64,000 nucleotides of DNA from Sulfonitrofixus sp041553195 (GTDB lineage: Bacteria > Campylobacterota > Campylobacteria > Campylobacterales > Sulfurimonadaceae). This document shows, piece after piece, positions 26,513-35,467 of this stretch. Position 1 is the first letter of the stretch. Each line of letters begins with the position of its first letter. The notes beneath the pieces were generated by a model that saw only the letters and a program-made list of their open reading frames with translations, was not told the origin of the DNA and ran no database searches. The stretch covers positions 1-64,000 of the forward strand of contig JBFEJN010000001.1 in assembly GCA_041553195.1 (NCBI GenBank). Reading direction: 5' to 3'. The position numbers and the translations under genes were made by a program.

Positions 26513-27094
26513 ATGCATTATCTATTAAAACAACTTGTATTAGGCAGTGTCGTAGGATTGATGGGCTTTGGGTTAATCGGTTGTGGTGGAACAGAGGTCT
26601 CTCCCAAGCATGCACAAGAGGTTGTAAAACATGCGCAAATGTATACGCAGAACACAATGTGGGCAGAGGGTAGCGGCATTACGACGCTTAACTTCTCTCT
26701 CGGACGTCCGATTCCGGTTAACAGTGTTGTTGTTTACGAAGATGTCAATAAGAAGCAGGTGGCTTTTACGTACGAAGGTAAGCGATATTATCTACGCAAC
26801 AGTCCAAAGCACTCAAAGACCAACATGGACCAGATGCTTGAGCGTTACTTCGCGACGACTAAAGTCGACCTCTCCAAGTTCACTCAACAAGAACAGGCAG
26901 CTATAAAAGCCGGCAGGATTGAAACGGGGATGAGTAAAGAGGCGGTTCTGGTTGCCAGAGGCTATCCGCCGGCACATGCTACACCAAGCCTACAGTCAGA
27001 TGAGTGGAAGTATTGGAAGTTCCAGAAAGGGTACGCCCAGGACACCCTGGTCGTTCACTTTAAGAACAACAAAGTGTCCGAAATTCAGGACTGA
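26513..27094 (+). CDS. Outer-membrane lipoprotein with BamE/SmpA-like C-terminal domain
   Basis: 193-residue lipoprotein: signal peptide with lipobox LIGC and lipidated Cys24, then two segments. The C-terminal part (about 135-193) reads AGRIETGMSKEAVLVARGYP followed by WKYWKF and a final VVHFKNNKVSEIQD strand, the pattern of the SmpA/OmlA fold found in BamE and other small envelope lipoproteins. The middle part (about 55-125) is unrecognised. Start ATG follows an AAGG-like box. It is monocistronic. A role in outer-membrane maintenance is plausible only by fold. Confidence 0.7.
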   Translation: MHYLLKQLVLGSVVGLMGFGLIGCGGTEVSPKHAQEVVKHAQMYTQNTMWAEGSGITTLNFSLGRPIPVNSVVVYEDVNKKQVAFTYEGKRYYLRNSPKHSKTNMDQMLERYFATTKVDLSKFTQQEQAAIKAGRIETGMSKEAVLVARGYPPAHATPSLQSDEWKYWKFQKGYAQDTLVVHFKNNKVSEIQD

Positions 27095-27312
27095 TTTACT
27101 CCCGCCTCCCGAGCTTGAGGCAATCTCGATTTTTATAGGCGCCCTATCAGGGGCGTCTCTTCCGACTTCTCTTAAAAGCCTTAATGCCCGATTGCGAGAT
27201 ACCATTTTCACCATACTGCACATAAGGTCGCTTAAGTAATAGAGTAGCCAAAATAATACAAGGGGTTTTTACTTCGGCTCTGTTATTATCTCTCAATTAT
27301 ATTTGAGGAGAA

Positions 27313-27669
27313 ATGATGAGTGATATTCAGATCTGGCATAATCCGCGTTGTTCGAAATCGCGGGAAGCAAAGAAGCTGTTGGAGGAGAATGGGGTTGATG
27401 CTGAGGTCATCGATTATTTGCATGCTGACCTTGATGAGGCGATGATAAAGTCGCTGCTCCTGAAATTGGACATCGACGCGATCGATCTGATCCGTACGGG
27501 CGAGGACATCTATAAAGAGTTAAATTTGGCAAAGGTCGGTGATGAAGGGGTGTTAATCCGTGCAATGAGTCGTTTTCCAAAATTGATCCAAAGACCGATT
27601 GTCATAAAAGGTAATAAAGCTGTTATCGGAAGACCGGCTGAAAAGATCGTGGAATTTTTAAAGAGTTAA
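27313..27669 (+). CDS. arsC: ArsC-family reductase (glutaredoxin-dependent arsenate reductase type)
   Basis: 118-residue thioredoxin-fold protein of the ArsC/Spx superfamily. It has the active-site motif NPRCSKSR with the single catalytic Cys13, and FPKLIQRPIVIKGNKAVIGR near residue 92, where the Arg in LIQRP matches the oxyanion-binding arginine of glutaredoxin-type arsenate reductases. ATGATG gives two possible starts; GAGGAG precedes them. No arsenite pump or ArsR gene is nearby, so the gene may be a stand-alone reductase or a YffB-like relative with another role. Confidence 0.8.
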   Translation: MMSDIQIWHNPRCSKSREAKKLLEENGVDAEVIDYLHADLDEAMIKSLLLKLDIDAIDLIRTGEDIYKELNLAKVGDEGVLIRAMSRFPKLIQRPIVIKGNKAVIGRPAEKIVEFLKS

Positions 27670-27702
27670 AGGGGAGATGCGGTGAATCATCACCGCAGTT
27701 GA

Positions 27703-27939
27703 TTATAGGCTGTGCTCTTGTTTGTACTTGATCAAGATGCCGTATGCTTCGTCTTTTAAAAGAAGTTTCTCTTTTTTAAGTTTTTCGATCTCCATGTCTG
27801 TCATTGGAACATCGCCGTTTTCAGCTTTTGTGATCTGATCGTCAAGTGCGTTGTGCTTGTCAAAAATGTGCAAAAAGTGTGCGTTAGCCGCTTCATTTTC
27901 TTTCATGTGCGTAATGACATCTCTGTATTCGTGTAACAT
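27703..27939 (-). CDS. YdcH-family small helical protein (DUF465)
   Basis: 78-residue, all-helical, highly charged protein with the DUF465/YdcH layout: MLHEYRDVITHMKEN at the start, a FDKHNALDDQI turn, and the C-terminal helix IEKLKKEKLLLKDEAYGIL. Function in this family is unknown. It is 28 bases downstream of a small membrane-protein gene on the same strand, and is convergent with the arsC-like gene. Confidence 0.8.
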   Translation of the reverse strand: MLHEYRDVITHMKENEAANAHFLHIFDKHNALDDQITKAENGDVPMTDMEIEKLKKEKLLLKDEAYGILIKYKQEHSL

Positions 27940-27967
27940 TCTCTGTCCTTGTTTGTATATATCCGAA

Positions 27968-28342
27968 TTATATCGCTAGTTGTGTAATACTTCGCTTACC
28001 TAGTATATAAAACAGTACAATTAAAACGAGATAAAACCCCAACCAAATAAAGTTCGAGAGCGTGTTGCCAGCCTGAAAAAGCGAGGCGTAGATGATAAGG
28101 TCACTCGCAATGATGGAGAGTGTCCCCAGTTCAAGCAGTTTGGACGTTTCGATTTTGTAGCGTTTGAGGACCCACTGCCATAGTGAACGATAACCCAGCC
28201 CATAGAGTACGAAGAGCAGGGAGAAACTGATAACCATGATGAATGTCGCAGAGAGCTCGTCTTGCAGAGTGATCCGCAAGGTAATATCGGTGAAGCTGAT
28301 AAGCAACGGCATCAGCACACCGCCTAAAAAGAAAAGTTCCAA
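27968..28342 (-). CDS. Hypothetical integral membrane protein
   Basis: Up to 124 residues with about four hydrophobic helices and a basic segment in the middle (KRYKIETSKLLELG). I do not recognise a family. The only long start is TTG at 28342; GTG at 28318 or ATG at 28312 (preceded by GGCGG) may be the true start. It lies 20 bases downstream of dcd on the same strand and is probably co-transcribed with it. Confidence 0.55.
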   Translation of the reverse strand: MELFFLGGVLMPLLISFTDITLRITLQDELSATFIMVISFSLLFVLYGLGYRSLWQWVLKRYKIETSKLLELGTLSIIASDLIIYASLFQAGNTLSNFIWLGFYLVLIVLFYILGKRSITQLAI

Positions 28343-28362
28343 TAGGGCTTTATAGAGGGGTC

Positions 28363-28923
28363 TTATTTCAAGATCCTTGGCAGGGTGATCCCCTCTTGTC
28401 CGTGGTATTTCCCTTTTTTATCTTTATAGCTTGTCTCACAATCTTCGTCGCCTTGTAAAAAGAGCACCTGAGCGATCCCTTCGTTGGCATAGATCTTGGC
28501 AGGAAGCGGTGTCGTGTTGGAGATCTCGATCGTAATATGGCCTTCGAATTCCGGCTCAAAAGGGGTTACGTTCACGATGATGCCACAGCGTGCATAGGTT
28601 GATTTACCTAGACAGATCGCTAAAACATCGCGTGGTATTTTAAAGTATTCAACGGTGCGCGCAAGGGCGAATGAGTTCGGCGGAACAATACAGACATCGC
28701 CTTCAAAGTCAACAACGTTGGCATCGTCGAAGTGTTTTGGGTCGACGACCGTTGAATTGAGGTTCGTAAAGATCTTGAACTCGTTGCTGACACGGATGTC
28801 ATAACCGTATGAACTCAGACCGTAAGAGACAACGCCTTTACCGACCTGATCTTCACAGAATGGGGTGATCATTCCTTTTCCTATTGCCTGCTCTCGTATC
28901 CATGTGTCTGCTTTTAAACCCAT
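28363..28923 (-). CDS. dcd: dCTP deaminase
   Basis: Converts dCTP to dUTP on the path to thymidylate. 186 residues, a normal length for the trimeric enzyme. Family signatures are SSYGYDIRVSNEF near residue 37, the catalytic-arm segment GKSTYARCGIIVNVTPFEPE near 107-127 containing the conserved Arg and Glu, and the C-terminal nucleotide-closing region YHGQEGITLPR. It is transcribed away from accB across a 195-bp spacer. The order dcd/accB/accC/surA-like/gltX/malic enzyme is the one I recall from Campylobacter jejuni. Confidence 0.95.
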   Translation of the reverse strand: MGLKADTWIREQAIGKGMITPFCEDQVGKGVVSYGLSSYGYDIRVSNEFKIFTNLNSTVVDPKHFDDANVVDFEGDVCIVPPNSFALARTVEYFKIPRDVLAICLGKSTYARCGIIVNVTPFEPEFEGHITIEISNTTPLPAKIYANEGIAQVLFLQGDEDCETSYKDKKGKYHGQEGITLPRILK

Positions 28924-29036
28924 AATATTTCCTCTTTTTGTAGGTGTGTAGATCTGTAAAAAACAGATGCTAATTCGTGAACTTTTAAAGTATTCTTAGA
29001 AGCTAAATTTACTTCTATTAATATGAAGTGTGCTAT

Positions 29037-29042
29037 TATAAC
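29037..29042 (+). promoter_or_regulatory. Candidate -10 box for accBC
   Basis: TATAAC about 77 bases upstream of accB, in the 195-bp AT-rich spacer shared with divergent dcd. The transcript leader would contain the imperfect inverted run ACACCTTTGAGAGGTGTCAAAGGTGT (split here: ACACCTTTGAGAGG then TGTCAAAGGTGT) just before accB. Confidence 0.4.
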
Positions 29043-29118
29043 GCAATAAATTTAAGAGCACTTAGACACCTTTGAGAGGTGTCAAAGGTGTTTAGACGCT
29101 ATTTAGGAGCCTTTAACT

Positions 29119-29571
29119 ATGGAAATGAAGCAAATTAACGCACTTATCACTAAGTTTGACGAGAGTGGTCTTTCGAAGATCAAAATCAATAAAGACGGTT
29201 TTGAAATCGAAATGGAAAAAGCAACAGGTCTTGTTGCAGCACCGGTTCAAGCAGTAGCAGCACCAGCACCAGCAGTTGCAGCGGCTCCATCAGCAGTATC
29301 TACAGCACCGGCTGCGGCAGCGGCGATCAGTGGCGACACGATTGATTCTCCAATGGTCGGTACATACTACGCTGCACCGTCACCGGATTCCGCACCATTT
29401 GTAAAAGTCGGTGATACGGTCAAAAAAGGCCAGGCGGTCGCTGTTCTTGAAGCGATGAAGATCATGAACGAACTTGAAGCTGAATTCGACTGTAAAATTC
29501 TTGAGATCCTTGTTAAAGACGGTCAGGCCGTTGAGTACGACATGCCACTATTTGTAGTAGAGAAAATCTAA
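29119..29571 (+). CDS. accB: Biotin carboxyl carrier protein of acetyl-CoA carboxylase
   Basis: 150-residue BCCP that carries biotin between the carboxylase and transferase halves of acetyl-CoA carboxylase. N-terminal dimerisation segment, an Ala/Pro-rich flexible linker (about 38-70), and a biotinyl domain with the canonical VLEAMKIMNE in which Lys114 is the biotinylation site. The thumb segment APSPDSAPFVKVGD is present. accC starts two bases after its stop, so the pair is an operon, as in most bacteria. Confidence 0.96.
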   Translation: MEMKQINALITKFDESGLSKIKINKDGFEIEMEKATGLVAAPVQAVAAPAPAVAAAPSAVSTAPAAAAAISGDTIDSPMVGTYYAAPSPDSAPFVKVGDTVKKGQAVAVLEAMKIMNELEAEFDCKILEILVKDGQAVEYDMPLFVVEKI

Positions 29572-29573
29572 CG

Positions 29574-30914
29574 ATGGCTGAGATCAAACGTATTTTAGTT
29601 GCGAATCGCGGGGAGATTGCTCTTCGTGCGATCCGAACGATTAAAGAGATGGGTAAAGAAGCTGTCGCGGTTTACTCTAAAGGTGATGAAGGTTCTGAAT
29701 ACCTGAAGCTTGCAGATGCAGCGATCTGTATCGGTAAAGCACCAAGCTCAGAGAGTTATCTGAACATTCCTGCCATTATTTCGGCTGCCGAGATCAGTAA
29801 CTGTGATGCAGTCTTTCCCGGGTATGGTTTTTTGAGTGAAAATCAAAACTTTGTAGAGATCTGTACACACCATGGCATTAAATTCATCGGCCCGACAGTT
29901 GCTGTTATGGAATTGATGTCAGATAAGTCAAAAGCTAAAGATGTCATGATCGCTGCAAAAGTACCTGTAGTACCGGGTTCAGACGGTGCTATCCATGACA
30001 TCAAAGATGCAGCTGAGCGTGCTAAAGTTGTCGGTTACCCGGTGATCTTGAAAGCCGCACAAGGCGGTGGCGGACGTGGTATGCGTGTTGTCGAAGAGGA
30101 ATCCGGTCTTACCAATGCATTCTTGGCAGCAGAATCAGAAGCAATCACTGCATTTGGCGACGGTACGATCTATATGGAGAAATTCATTCAGAACCCTCGT
30201 CACATCGAAGTGCAGATCATGGCTGACAGTCATGGGAATGTACTTCATATCGGTGAACGTGACTGTTCAATGCAGCGTCGCCACCAGAAACTCATTGAAG
30301 AGTCTCCGGCAGTCGTATTGACACCTGAAGTCCGTGAACGTCTGCATGCTGCTGCTGTTCAGGCAACAAAATATATCAAGTACGAAGGTGCGGGTACGTT
30401 CGAGTTCCTGCTCGACAAAAACCTTGACTTCTACTTCATGGAGATGAACACACGTCTTCAGGTCGAGCACACTGTCTCAGAAGAGGTCAGCGGACTTGAC
30501 CTGATCGAGTGGATGATCCGTGTTGCTGAAGGTGAAGCCCTCCCTTCACAAGAGAGTATCAATTTCCATGGTCACTCTATTGAATGTCGTATCTCTGCTG
30601 AAGATTCTGTAAGATTCTTGCCATCACCGGGTAAGATCACAGAGTGGATCGCACCGGGCGGTTTAGGTGTTCGTATGGACACACATGCACATGCAGGCTA
30701 TACGGTTCCATCGACGTATGACTCCATGATCGGTAAACTGATCGTTAAGGCAGATACGCGTGAGAAAGCAATTAAACGTATGCACCGTGCCTTGAGTGAG
30801 TTCAAGATCGAAGGTATTCGAACGACGATCGATTTCCACAAAAAGATGATGAAGAACCCTGACTTTATCAACAATAACTTCGACACGAAGTATCTTGAGA
30901 ATTATAAGGGTTAA
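29574..30914 (+). CDS. accC: Biotin carboxylase subunit of acetyl-CoA carboxylase
   Basis: 446-residue ATP-grasp enzyme that carboxylates biotin on AccB. Features in order: KRILVANRGEIALRAIRT at the start, FPGYGFLSEN near residue 84, the glycine-rich ATP loop KAAQGGGGRGMR near 159, HIEVQIMAD near 209, GERDCSMQRRHQK near 228, and the catalytic MEMNTRLQVEHTVSE near 287. Length is standard. Coupled to accB by a two-base gap. The carboxyltransferase genes are not in the window. Confidence 0.97.
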   Translation: MAEIKRILVANRGEIALRAIRTIKEMGKEAVAVYSKGDEGSEYLKLADAAICIGKAPSSESYLNIPAIISAAEISNCDAVFPGYGFLSENQNFVEICTHHGIKFIGPTVAVMELMSDKSKAKDVMIAAKVPVVPGSDGAIHDIKDAAERAKVVGYPVILKAAQGGGGRGMRVVEEESGLTNAFLAAESEAITAFGDGTIYMEKFIQNPRHIEVQIMADSHGNVLHIGERDCSMQRRHQKLIEESPAVVLTPEVRERLHAAAVQATKYIKYEGAGTFEFLLDKNLDFYFMEMNTRLQVEHTVSEEVSGLDLIEWMIRVAEGEALPSQESINFHGHSIECRISAEDSVRFLPSPGKITEWIAPGGLGVRMDTHAHAGYTVPSTYDSMIGKLIVKADTREKAIKRMHRALSEFKIEGIRTTIDFHKKMMKNPDFINNNFDTKYLENYKG

Positions 30915-31548
30915 AAACCCAATGCCACGAGGCGTTTGAGCCGAGTAGTATAAGGGCTAACGGCCCAGTACAGCGAACCACTAAATGGTAAGTCGTGCAA
31001 GGGCTGACTTTTAGCCGCTACTTTCCCCATCATTCCGGATATGATCCGGAAGCTATAATTCCATTTTCTTTTCCTTTTTAGAATCTATTTTCACTGGTTG
31101 ACCAGGTTAGACATTTTAATATCCCTGCGTACTCCTTCCTTTCAGTCATTCTTTCGCTAAAAACGACAAAACTCGTTACAACAAAAGGTCTAGGGTGTTG
31201 ATGCTACGTATAACAACTCTCTTTCAACCCTGAAAAAGCCAAGCAATTGGTTTTTTATCAACGGGTTTCATCTTAACACGCCTTCTCTCCTTGCAGTCAA
31301 CGAAGTAGATGTCACGAAAAGAGAGCAAAGCGGTAACGCATCTATTTTAATTTCAAAGTTATGCTTTGGTGCCTGTTTGGATTGTTTGGTGGTTGTGCAT
31401 CCTTGTGTCGCATGCGCATAAAGAAGGTTGAGCGAGCAAAAGTAATTAAAATAGTACAAACGTTCAAAAACGTCATAAGTAGCAAACAAAATCTATGAAG
31501 TAATAAAAAAAGTCAGTGTTGCAGAATAAGAAAAAAAGATGCCACGTA
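30915..31548. other. 634-bp intergenic region without a supported gene
   Basis: Lies between accC and the convergent surA-like gene. It holds a perfect 8-bp hairpin with a 3-nt loop at 31033-31051 (TTCCGGAT-atg-ATCCGGAA), which may help end the accBC transcript, and a minus-strand open frame at 31268-31489 (73 codons) with no family match and poor coding character. The first 110 bases contain further imperfect inverted repeats around GGGCTAACGGCCC. The remainder shows nothing I can assign. Confidence 0.5.
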
Positions 31549-32385
31549 TCAGTTACGTGGCAGACGGATCACCTTGATGTCCGCATTTAACTTCTGGCGG
31601 TCAAAATAGTCCTTCAAGATCGTTTCACGTTTCTGGCCCATCAACGCATTCGATATCTGAGGTTTGATCGCTTCAAGGTCGAGGGCCGCGCTGGCCCCTT
31701 TCTCTTTCAGGTAAAAACTCATAAACCCGCCATTTGGAGAAGGGATGATCTGTGTGAAACTGTTAAGAGGTGTACGGTCCAAGAGCTCAGCGAGTCGGGG
31801 GTCGATTTTGGCTGTTTCGAAGGTTTGCGGGGTGCTTGTTACATCCGGTGAGTAGAACATCGGGTTGTCGATCTTCTCTTGGAGACGCTCTTTATCCGGA
31901 CATTGGTAGATAAGCACATCGTATGAAGAGGGTTTTTGAAACTCTTTTTGGTGAAGTTTGAAATACTCTTCGATCTCCTCATCATTAGGCTGTTCAAGGT
32001 GTGAAAAAGCGATGGCGTTGTACAGTTTTTGATTCAGGATCTTCTCTTTGATCTTCTCTTTAAGTTTTTTCTCACTCAGTCCCTGCGAACTTTGAATGGC
32101 TTGATAAAGTTGGATAACACTCATTTTGTTTTGTTCAGCCATGCGTTGGATATCTTCGAAGATCTCTTGTTTGGAAGCGGTGATTTGACGTTCTTTGATC
32201 TCGATCTCTTCGAGCTTTTTGCGCTCGAGCAATTCAACGGCTTGCTCCTGGGGAATGTTGTTCTCCTCCATGGCATGGCTGATCTCGTAGAGAGTAATGG
32301 GCTGGTCTTTGACCATAATAGCGATGCCGTCAACCGTCTTGGCATGCAGGGAAGCAACAAAAAGTATAAGCAGTAAAAATTTCAA
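31549..32385 (-). CDS. SurA N-terminal-like periplasmic chaperone/PPIase
   Basis: 278-residue secreted protein with signal peptide MKFLLLILFVASLHA. The mature part has a SurA N-terminal chaperone domain (VDGIAIMVKDQPITLYEISH, then long helices through about 150) and a C-terminal half resembling a degenerate parvulin domain ending LKDYFDRQKLNADIKVIRLP. It corresponds in position to Cj1289 of C. jejuni, described as SurA-like. It likely assists folding of outer-membrane or periplasmic proteins. Divergent from gltX across about 150 bp. Confidence 0.78.
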   Translation of the reverse strand: MKFLLLILFVASLHAKTVDGIAIMVKDQPITLYEISHAMEENNIPQEQAVELLERKKLEEIEIKERQITASKQEIFEDIQRMAEQNKMSVIQLYQAIQSSQGLSEKKLKEKIKEKILNQKLYNAIAFSHLEQPNDEEIEEYFKLHQKEFQKPSSYDVLIYQCPDKERLQEKIDNPMFYSPDVTSTPQTFETAKIDPRLAELLDRTPLNSFTQIIPSPNGGFMSFYLKEKGASAALDLEAIKPQISNALMGQKRETILKDYFDRQKLNADIKVIRLPRN

Positions 32386-32534
32386 TAGGACTCACTTGAT
32401 TGATATAGGTGGTATTTTACCTACTTTAATCTAATGCTTTCATACACTCTGCTTTTAAAGCCCGTTTTTGTTAAAATTCCACATTAATTTTGTAATGTGA
32501 ACGCGTTTTTTATACATTACTACAAAGGTCGATC

Positions 32535-33926
32535 ATGGTCGTGACACGTTTTGCTCCAAGCCCTACAGGCTACTTACATATCGGTGGTCTTAGAACCGCT
32601 CTTCTTTCGTATCTATGGGCCCGTCGCAACGGCGGTAAATTTTTGCTTCGAATTGAAGACACAGACAAAAGCCGAAATTCGGAAGAGGCGGCAAAAGCGA
32701 TTGTCGAAGCGTTTAAATGGGTCGGTCTCGAACATGACGGTGAGATCACTTATCAGTCACAACGTGATGAGATCTATGCCAAATATGTCCAACAGCTGCT
32801 TGATGAGGGGAAAGCCTATAAGTGTTATATGTCGAAAGATGAGTTGACAGAGCTGCGCGAAACACAGATGGCGAACAAAGAGCGAACCCGTTACGATGGA
32901 CGTTACCGTGACTTTGAGGGAACACCGCCGAGTGGTATCGACCCGGTTATCCGTATCAAAGCGCCAGCGACAGGCGAAATCGTCATCGAAGACGGCATTA
33001 AGGGGCGTGTCAGTTTTCAAGCAGAAGACATTCTGGATGACTTTATTATTGCACGCGGCGACGGTTCACCGACGTACAATTTCGTAGTAGCTGTTGATGA
33101 CGCACTGATGGGTGTTACCGAAGTCATTCGTGGAGATGACCACCTCTCGAATACGCCGAAACAGATGGTTGTCTACAAGGCCCTTGGATTTGACCTGCCG
33201 AAATTTTATCATGTTCCTATGATCCATAATGCTGATGGCAAAAAACTGTCTAAACGTGACGGGGCGACTGATGTCATGGCCTATAAAGAGATGGGCTACC
33301 TCCCTGAAGCGCTGTTGAACTTTCTGGTGCGTCTGGGCTGGAGTAATGGTGACCAGGAGATCTTCAGTCTCGATGAGATGCTGACACTGTTCGACCCCTC
33401 CAACATTAACAAGTCTGCCTCTATTTACAACATTGACAAGCTGGACTGGTTGAATGCACACTACATCAAGAACAGCCAAAATGCGGTGTTGGCAACATTG
33501 TTGCATGAATCGTATGGCGTTAATGTGCACGGTCATGACCAAAAAGAGATCCTGCTTGACGCACTGAAAGAGCGTGCTAAAAATATGAAAGAGCTCGCGG
33601 GGATGATACCGGGTATTATTGAAGCACCGAGGGAGTATGATAGCAAAGCAGTAAAAAAAGCCTTTAAAGATGATGCTTTTACTGTGTTGGAAGCATTTGT
33701 CGTTAAGCTTGAAAAGGCGGAAGAACTTCATCTGCCTACGGACTACCATCACCAGATGGAAGAACTTGTCGGTGAGATGGAAATAGGGTTCGGTAAGATC
33801 GGTATGCCATTGCGCGTTGCACTTTTGGGTGCGATGGGCGGACCGGGTATGGACAGTGTGATGGCGATCATCGGTAGAGAAGAGACCATTGCAAGAATCA
33901 AAAAAGCGGTTGAAACGCTTTCATAA
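32535..33926 (+). CDS. gltX: Glutamyl-tRNA synthetase
   Basis: Class I synthetase of 463 residues charging tRNA-Glu (and, in many Campylobacterota, one of two GltX copies with split tRNA-Glu/tRNA-Gln specificity). Catalytic motifs: FAPSPTGYLHIGGLRTAL near residue 5 (HIGH-type) and KKLSKRDGA near 236 (KMSKS-type), plus RIEDTDKSR near 41. The C-terminal anticodon-binding domain is present. Twelve bases separate its stop from the malic enzyme gene. I recall the matching C. jejuni position as gltX2; the window cannot show whether another copy exists. Confidence 0.95.
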   Translation: MVVTRFAPSPTGYLHIGGLRTALLSYLWARRNGGKFLLRIEDTDKSRNSEEAAKAIVEAFKWVGLEHDGEITYQSQRDEIYAKYVQQLLDEGKAYKCYMSKDELTELRETQMANKERTRYDGRYRDFEGTPPSGIDPVIRIKAPATGEIVIEDGIKGRVSFQAEDILDDFIIARGDGSPTYNFVVAVDDALMGVTEVIRGDDHLSNTPKQMVVYKALGFDLPKFYHVPMIHNADGKKLSKRDGATDVMAYKEMGYLPEALLNFLVRLGWSNGDQEIFSLDEMLTLFDPSNINKSASIYNIDKLDWLNAHYIKNSQNAVLATLLHESYGVNVHGHDQKEILLDALKERAKNMKELAGMIPGIIEAPREYDSKAVKKAFKDDAFTVLEAFVVKLEKAEELHLPTDYHHQMEELVGEMEIGFGKIGMPLRVALLGAMGGPGMDSVMAIIGREETIARIKKAVETLS

Positions 33927-33938
33927 AAGGATAAGGAA

Positions 33939-35219
33939 ATGAGTATCAGACAAGGATCGTTCGCTCAAGAAGCAAGGGATTATCACGAAGGTGACCGTCC
34001 CGGTAAGATCGCAACAGCGGTCACCAAGTCATTCCATACTCAAAAAGACCTGAGTCTGGCTTACACACCGGGTGTCGCTGTTCCATGCCTGGATATCGAA
34101 GAGAACCCTGCAGACGCTTACCGCTACACGGCCAAAGCAAATCTTGTGGGTGTTATCTCGAATGGTACAGCGGTTTTGGGCCTTGGCGATATTGGAGCCC
34201 TGGCCTCAAAACCCGTTATGGAAGGAAAGGCGATCCTTTTCAAAAAGTTCAGTGATCTTGATGCTTATGACATTGAAGTCGATACCAAAGACATTACCCG
34301 TTTTTGTAATGTTGTCGAGGCGATCGCGCCGACGTTCGGCGGCATCAATCTTGAAGACATTAAAGCACCGGAATGTTTTGAGATCGAGAAACGTCTTGTC
34401 GAAGCCCTGGACATTCCGGTAATGCATGATGACCAGCACGGCACGGCGGTTATCTCAGCTGCAGCGATCATGAATGCCTGCCGTATAACAGACCGCAAGA
34501 TAAGTGAGATCCGTGTGGTCATCGTAGGTGCCGGTGCAGCCGCGATTTCGTGCGGGCGTCTTTACCGCCATATGGGGGTCAAAACGATTATTATGATCGA
34601 CTCCAAAGGGGTTATTCATAATGGCCGCAATGACATCAACGAATACAAGCAGGAGTTCTCACTGCAGGTCGAGACAAGCCAGGAAGATGCATTTACCAAT
34701 GCTGACGTAGTGGTCGGTCTCTCACGCCCGGGTACCTTTGGTGCTGAAGATATTGTGCGAATGAAAAAAGATCCGATCATCTTTACGCTTGCCAATCCGA
34801 CACCTGAGATGTTCCCCGATGAGGTTGCGGCACTTCGTCCCGATGCTATCATTGCGACCGGGCGCAGTGACTTTCCAAACCAGGTCAACAATGTCCTTGG
34901 TTTTCCGTTTATCTTCCGCGGTGCGATCGATGTCCGTGCCAAAAAGATCAATATGGAGATGAAGGTAGCCGCTTCAGAAGCATTGGCCAACCTCGCCAGA
35001 CAAGAGGTCCCGGCGTATATTAACGAACTTTATAACACAACGATCGAGTTTGGACGTGAATATCTGATCCCCAAACCGTTTGACAAACGTCTTATCGTTG
35101 AAATCTCTTCTGCAGTTGCCGCTGCGGCGCTTCATACGGGTTCGAGTACACAGAGCGGGTTTGATATCGAAGCGTACAAAAAAGAGCTGGCAAAGCGCAT
35201 CTGCGTTGATTGCGACTAA
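33939..35219 (+). CDS. Malic enzyme (oxaloacetate-decarboxylating malate dehydrogenase)
   Basis: 426-residue enzyme interconverting malate and pyruvate plus CO2 with NAD(P). It has the malic enzyme N-terminal domain (SLAYTPGVAVPCLDIEEN near residue 41, SNGTAVLGLGDIGALASKP near 74) and NAD-binding domain (RVVIVGAGAAAISCGRLY near 192), with MHDDQHGTAV near 164 for metal and substrate. Only the catalytic part is present, without the phosphotransacetylase-like C-terminal domain of MaeB. Immediately downstream of gltX with a GGATAAGG ribosome-binding site; the pairing matches C. jejuni as I recall it. Confidence 0.93.
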   Translation: MSIRQGSFAQEARDYHEGDRPGKIATAVTKSFHTQKDLSLAYTPGVAVPCLDIEENPADAYRYTAKANLVGVISNGTAVLGLGDIGALASKPVMEGKAILFKKFSDLDAYDIEVDTKDITRFCNVVEAIAPTFGGINLEDIKAPECFEIEKRLVEALDIPVMHDDQHGTAVISAAAIMNACRITDRKISEIRVVIVGAGAAAISCGRLYRHMGVKTIIMIDSKGVIHNGRNDINEYKQEFSLQVETSQEDAFTNADVVVGLSRPGTFGAEDIVRMKKDPIIFTLANPTPEMFPDEVAALRPDAIIATGRSDFPNQVNNVLGFPFIFRGAIDVRAKKINMEMKVAASEALANLARQEVPAYINELYNTTIEFGREYLIPKPFDKRLIVEISSAVAAAALHTGSSTQSGFDIEAYKKELAKRICVDCD

Positions 35220-35227
35220 AATAAAAC

Positions 35228-35460
35228 GTTCCAGTTTCGGCGCAATTTGCGCTTCAGCTCACCACTCGACGCCTATGGCTTCTATTAATCTTACTTTACT
35301 CCTTAAAACTAAGCTTCCGGCTTAGTTTCTTAACAGGAGATATCCTTCGGGTTCTCTTCTGCACAACTTATACCAAAACAAGGGTACCGCTCGCGTAGCG
35401 ATGTTTCCTCGAAACCTGAAACTTTTTCCTGTTTCAGGGGTGGTTAAGATGCGCTTCGCC
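35228..35460. repeat. Intergenic structured repeat, copy B
   Basis: Occupies the spacer between the malic enzyme gene and convergent gdh. It begins TTCCAGTTTCGGCGCAATTT, like copy A, and repeats the block CCAAAACAAGGGTACCGCTC with the following gtagcgatgtttcctcgaaa and the closing gcttcgccatcttt. About 70 extra bases with hairpin AACTAAGCttccgGCTTAGTT are inserted in the middle relative to copy A. Its position at convergent gene ends is the same as copy A. Confidence 0.7.
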
Positions 35461-35467
35461 ATCTTTC

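Noticed and set aside
27135..27165. Intrinsic terminator after the lipoprotein (AGGCGCCC-tatca-GGGGCGTCT)
   Set aside because: A hairpin of eight pairs is present, but no T run follows it, so it was not called as a terminator.
31268..31489. 73-codon minus-strand ORF in the accC-surA spacer
   Set aside because: No ribosome-binding site, no family match and low-complexity composition; noted only as part of the unexplained spacer.
33066..33752. 228-codon antisense ORF opposite gltX
   Set aside because: Sense strand is a complete glutamyl-tRNA synthetase; the antisense protein has no motif.
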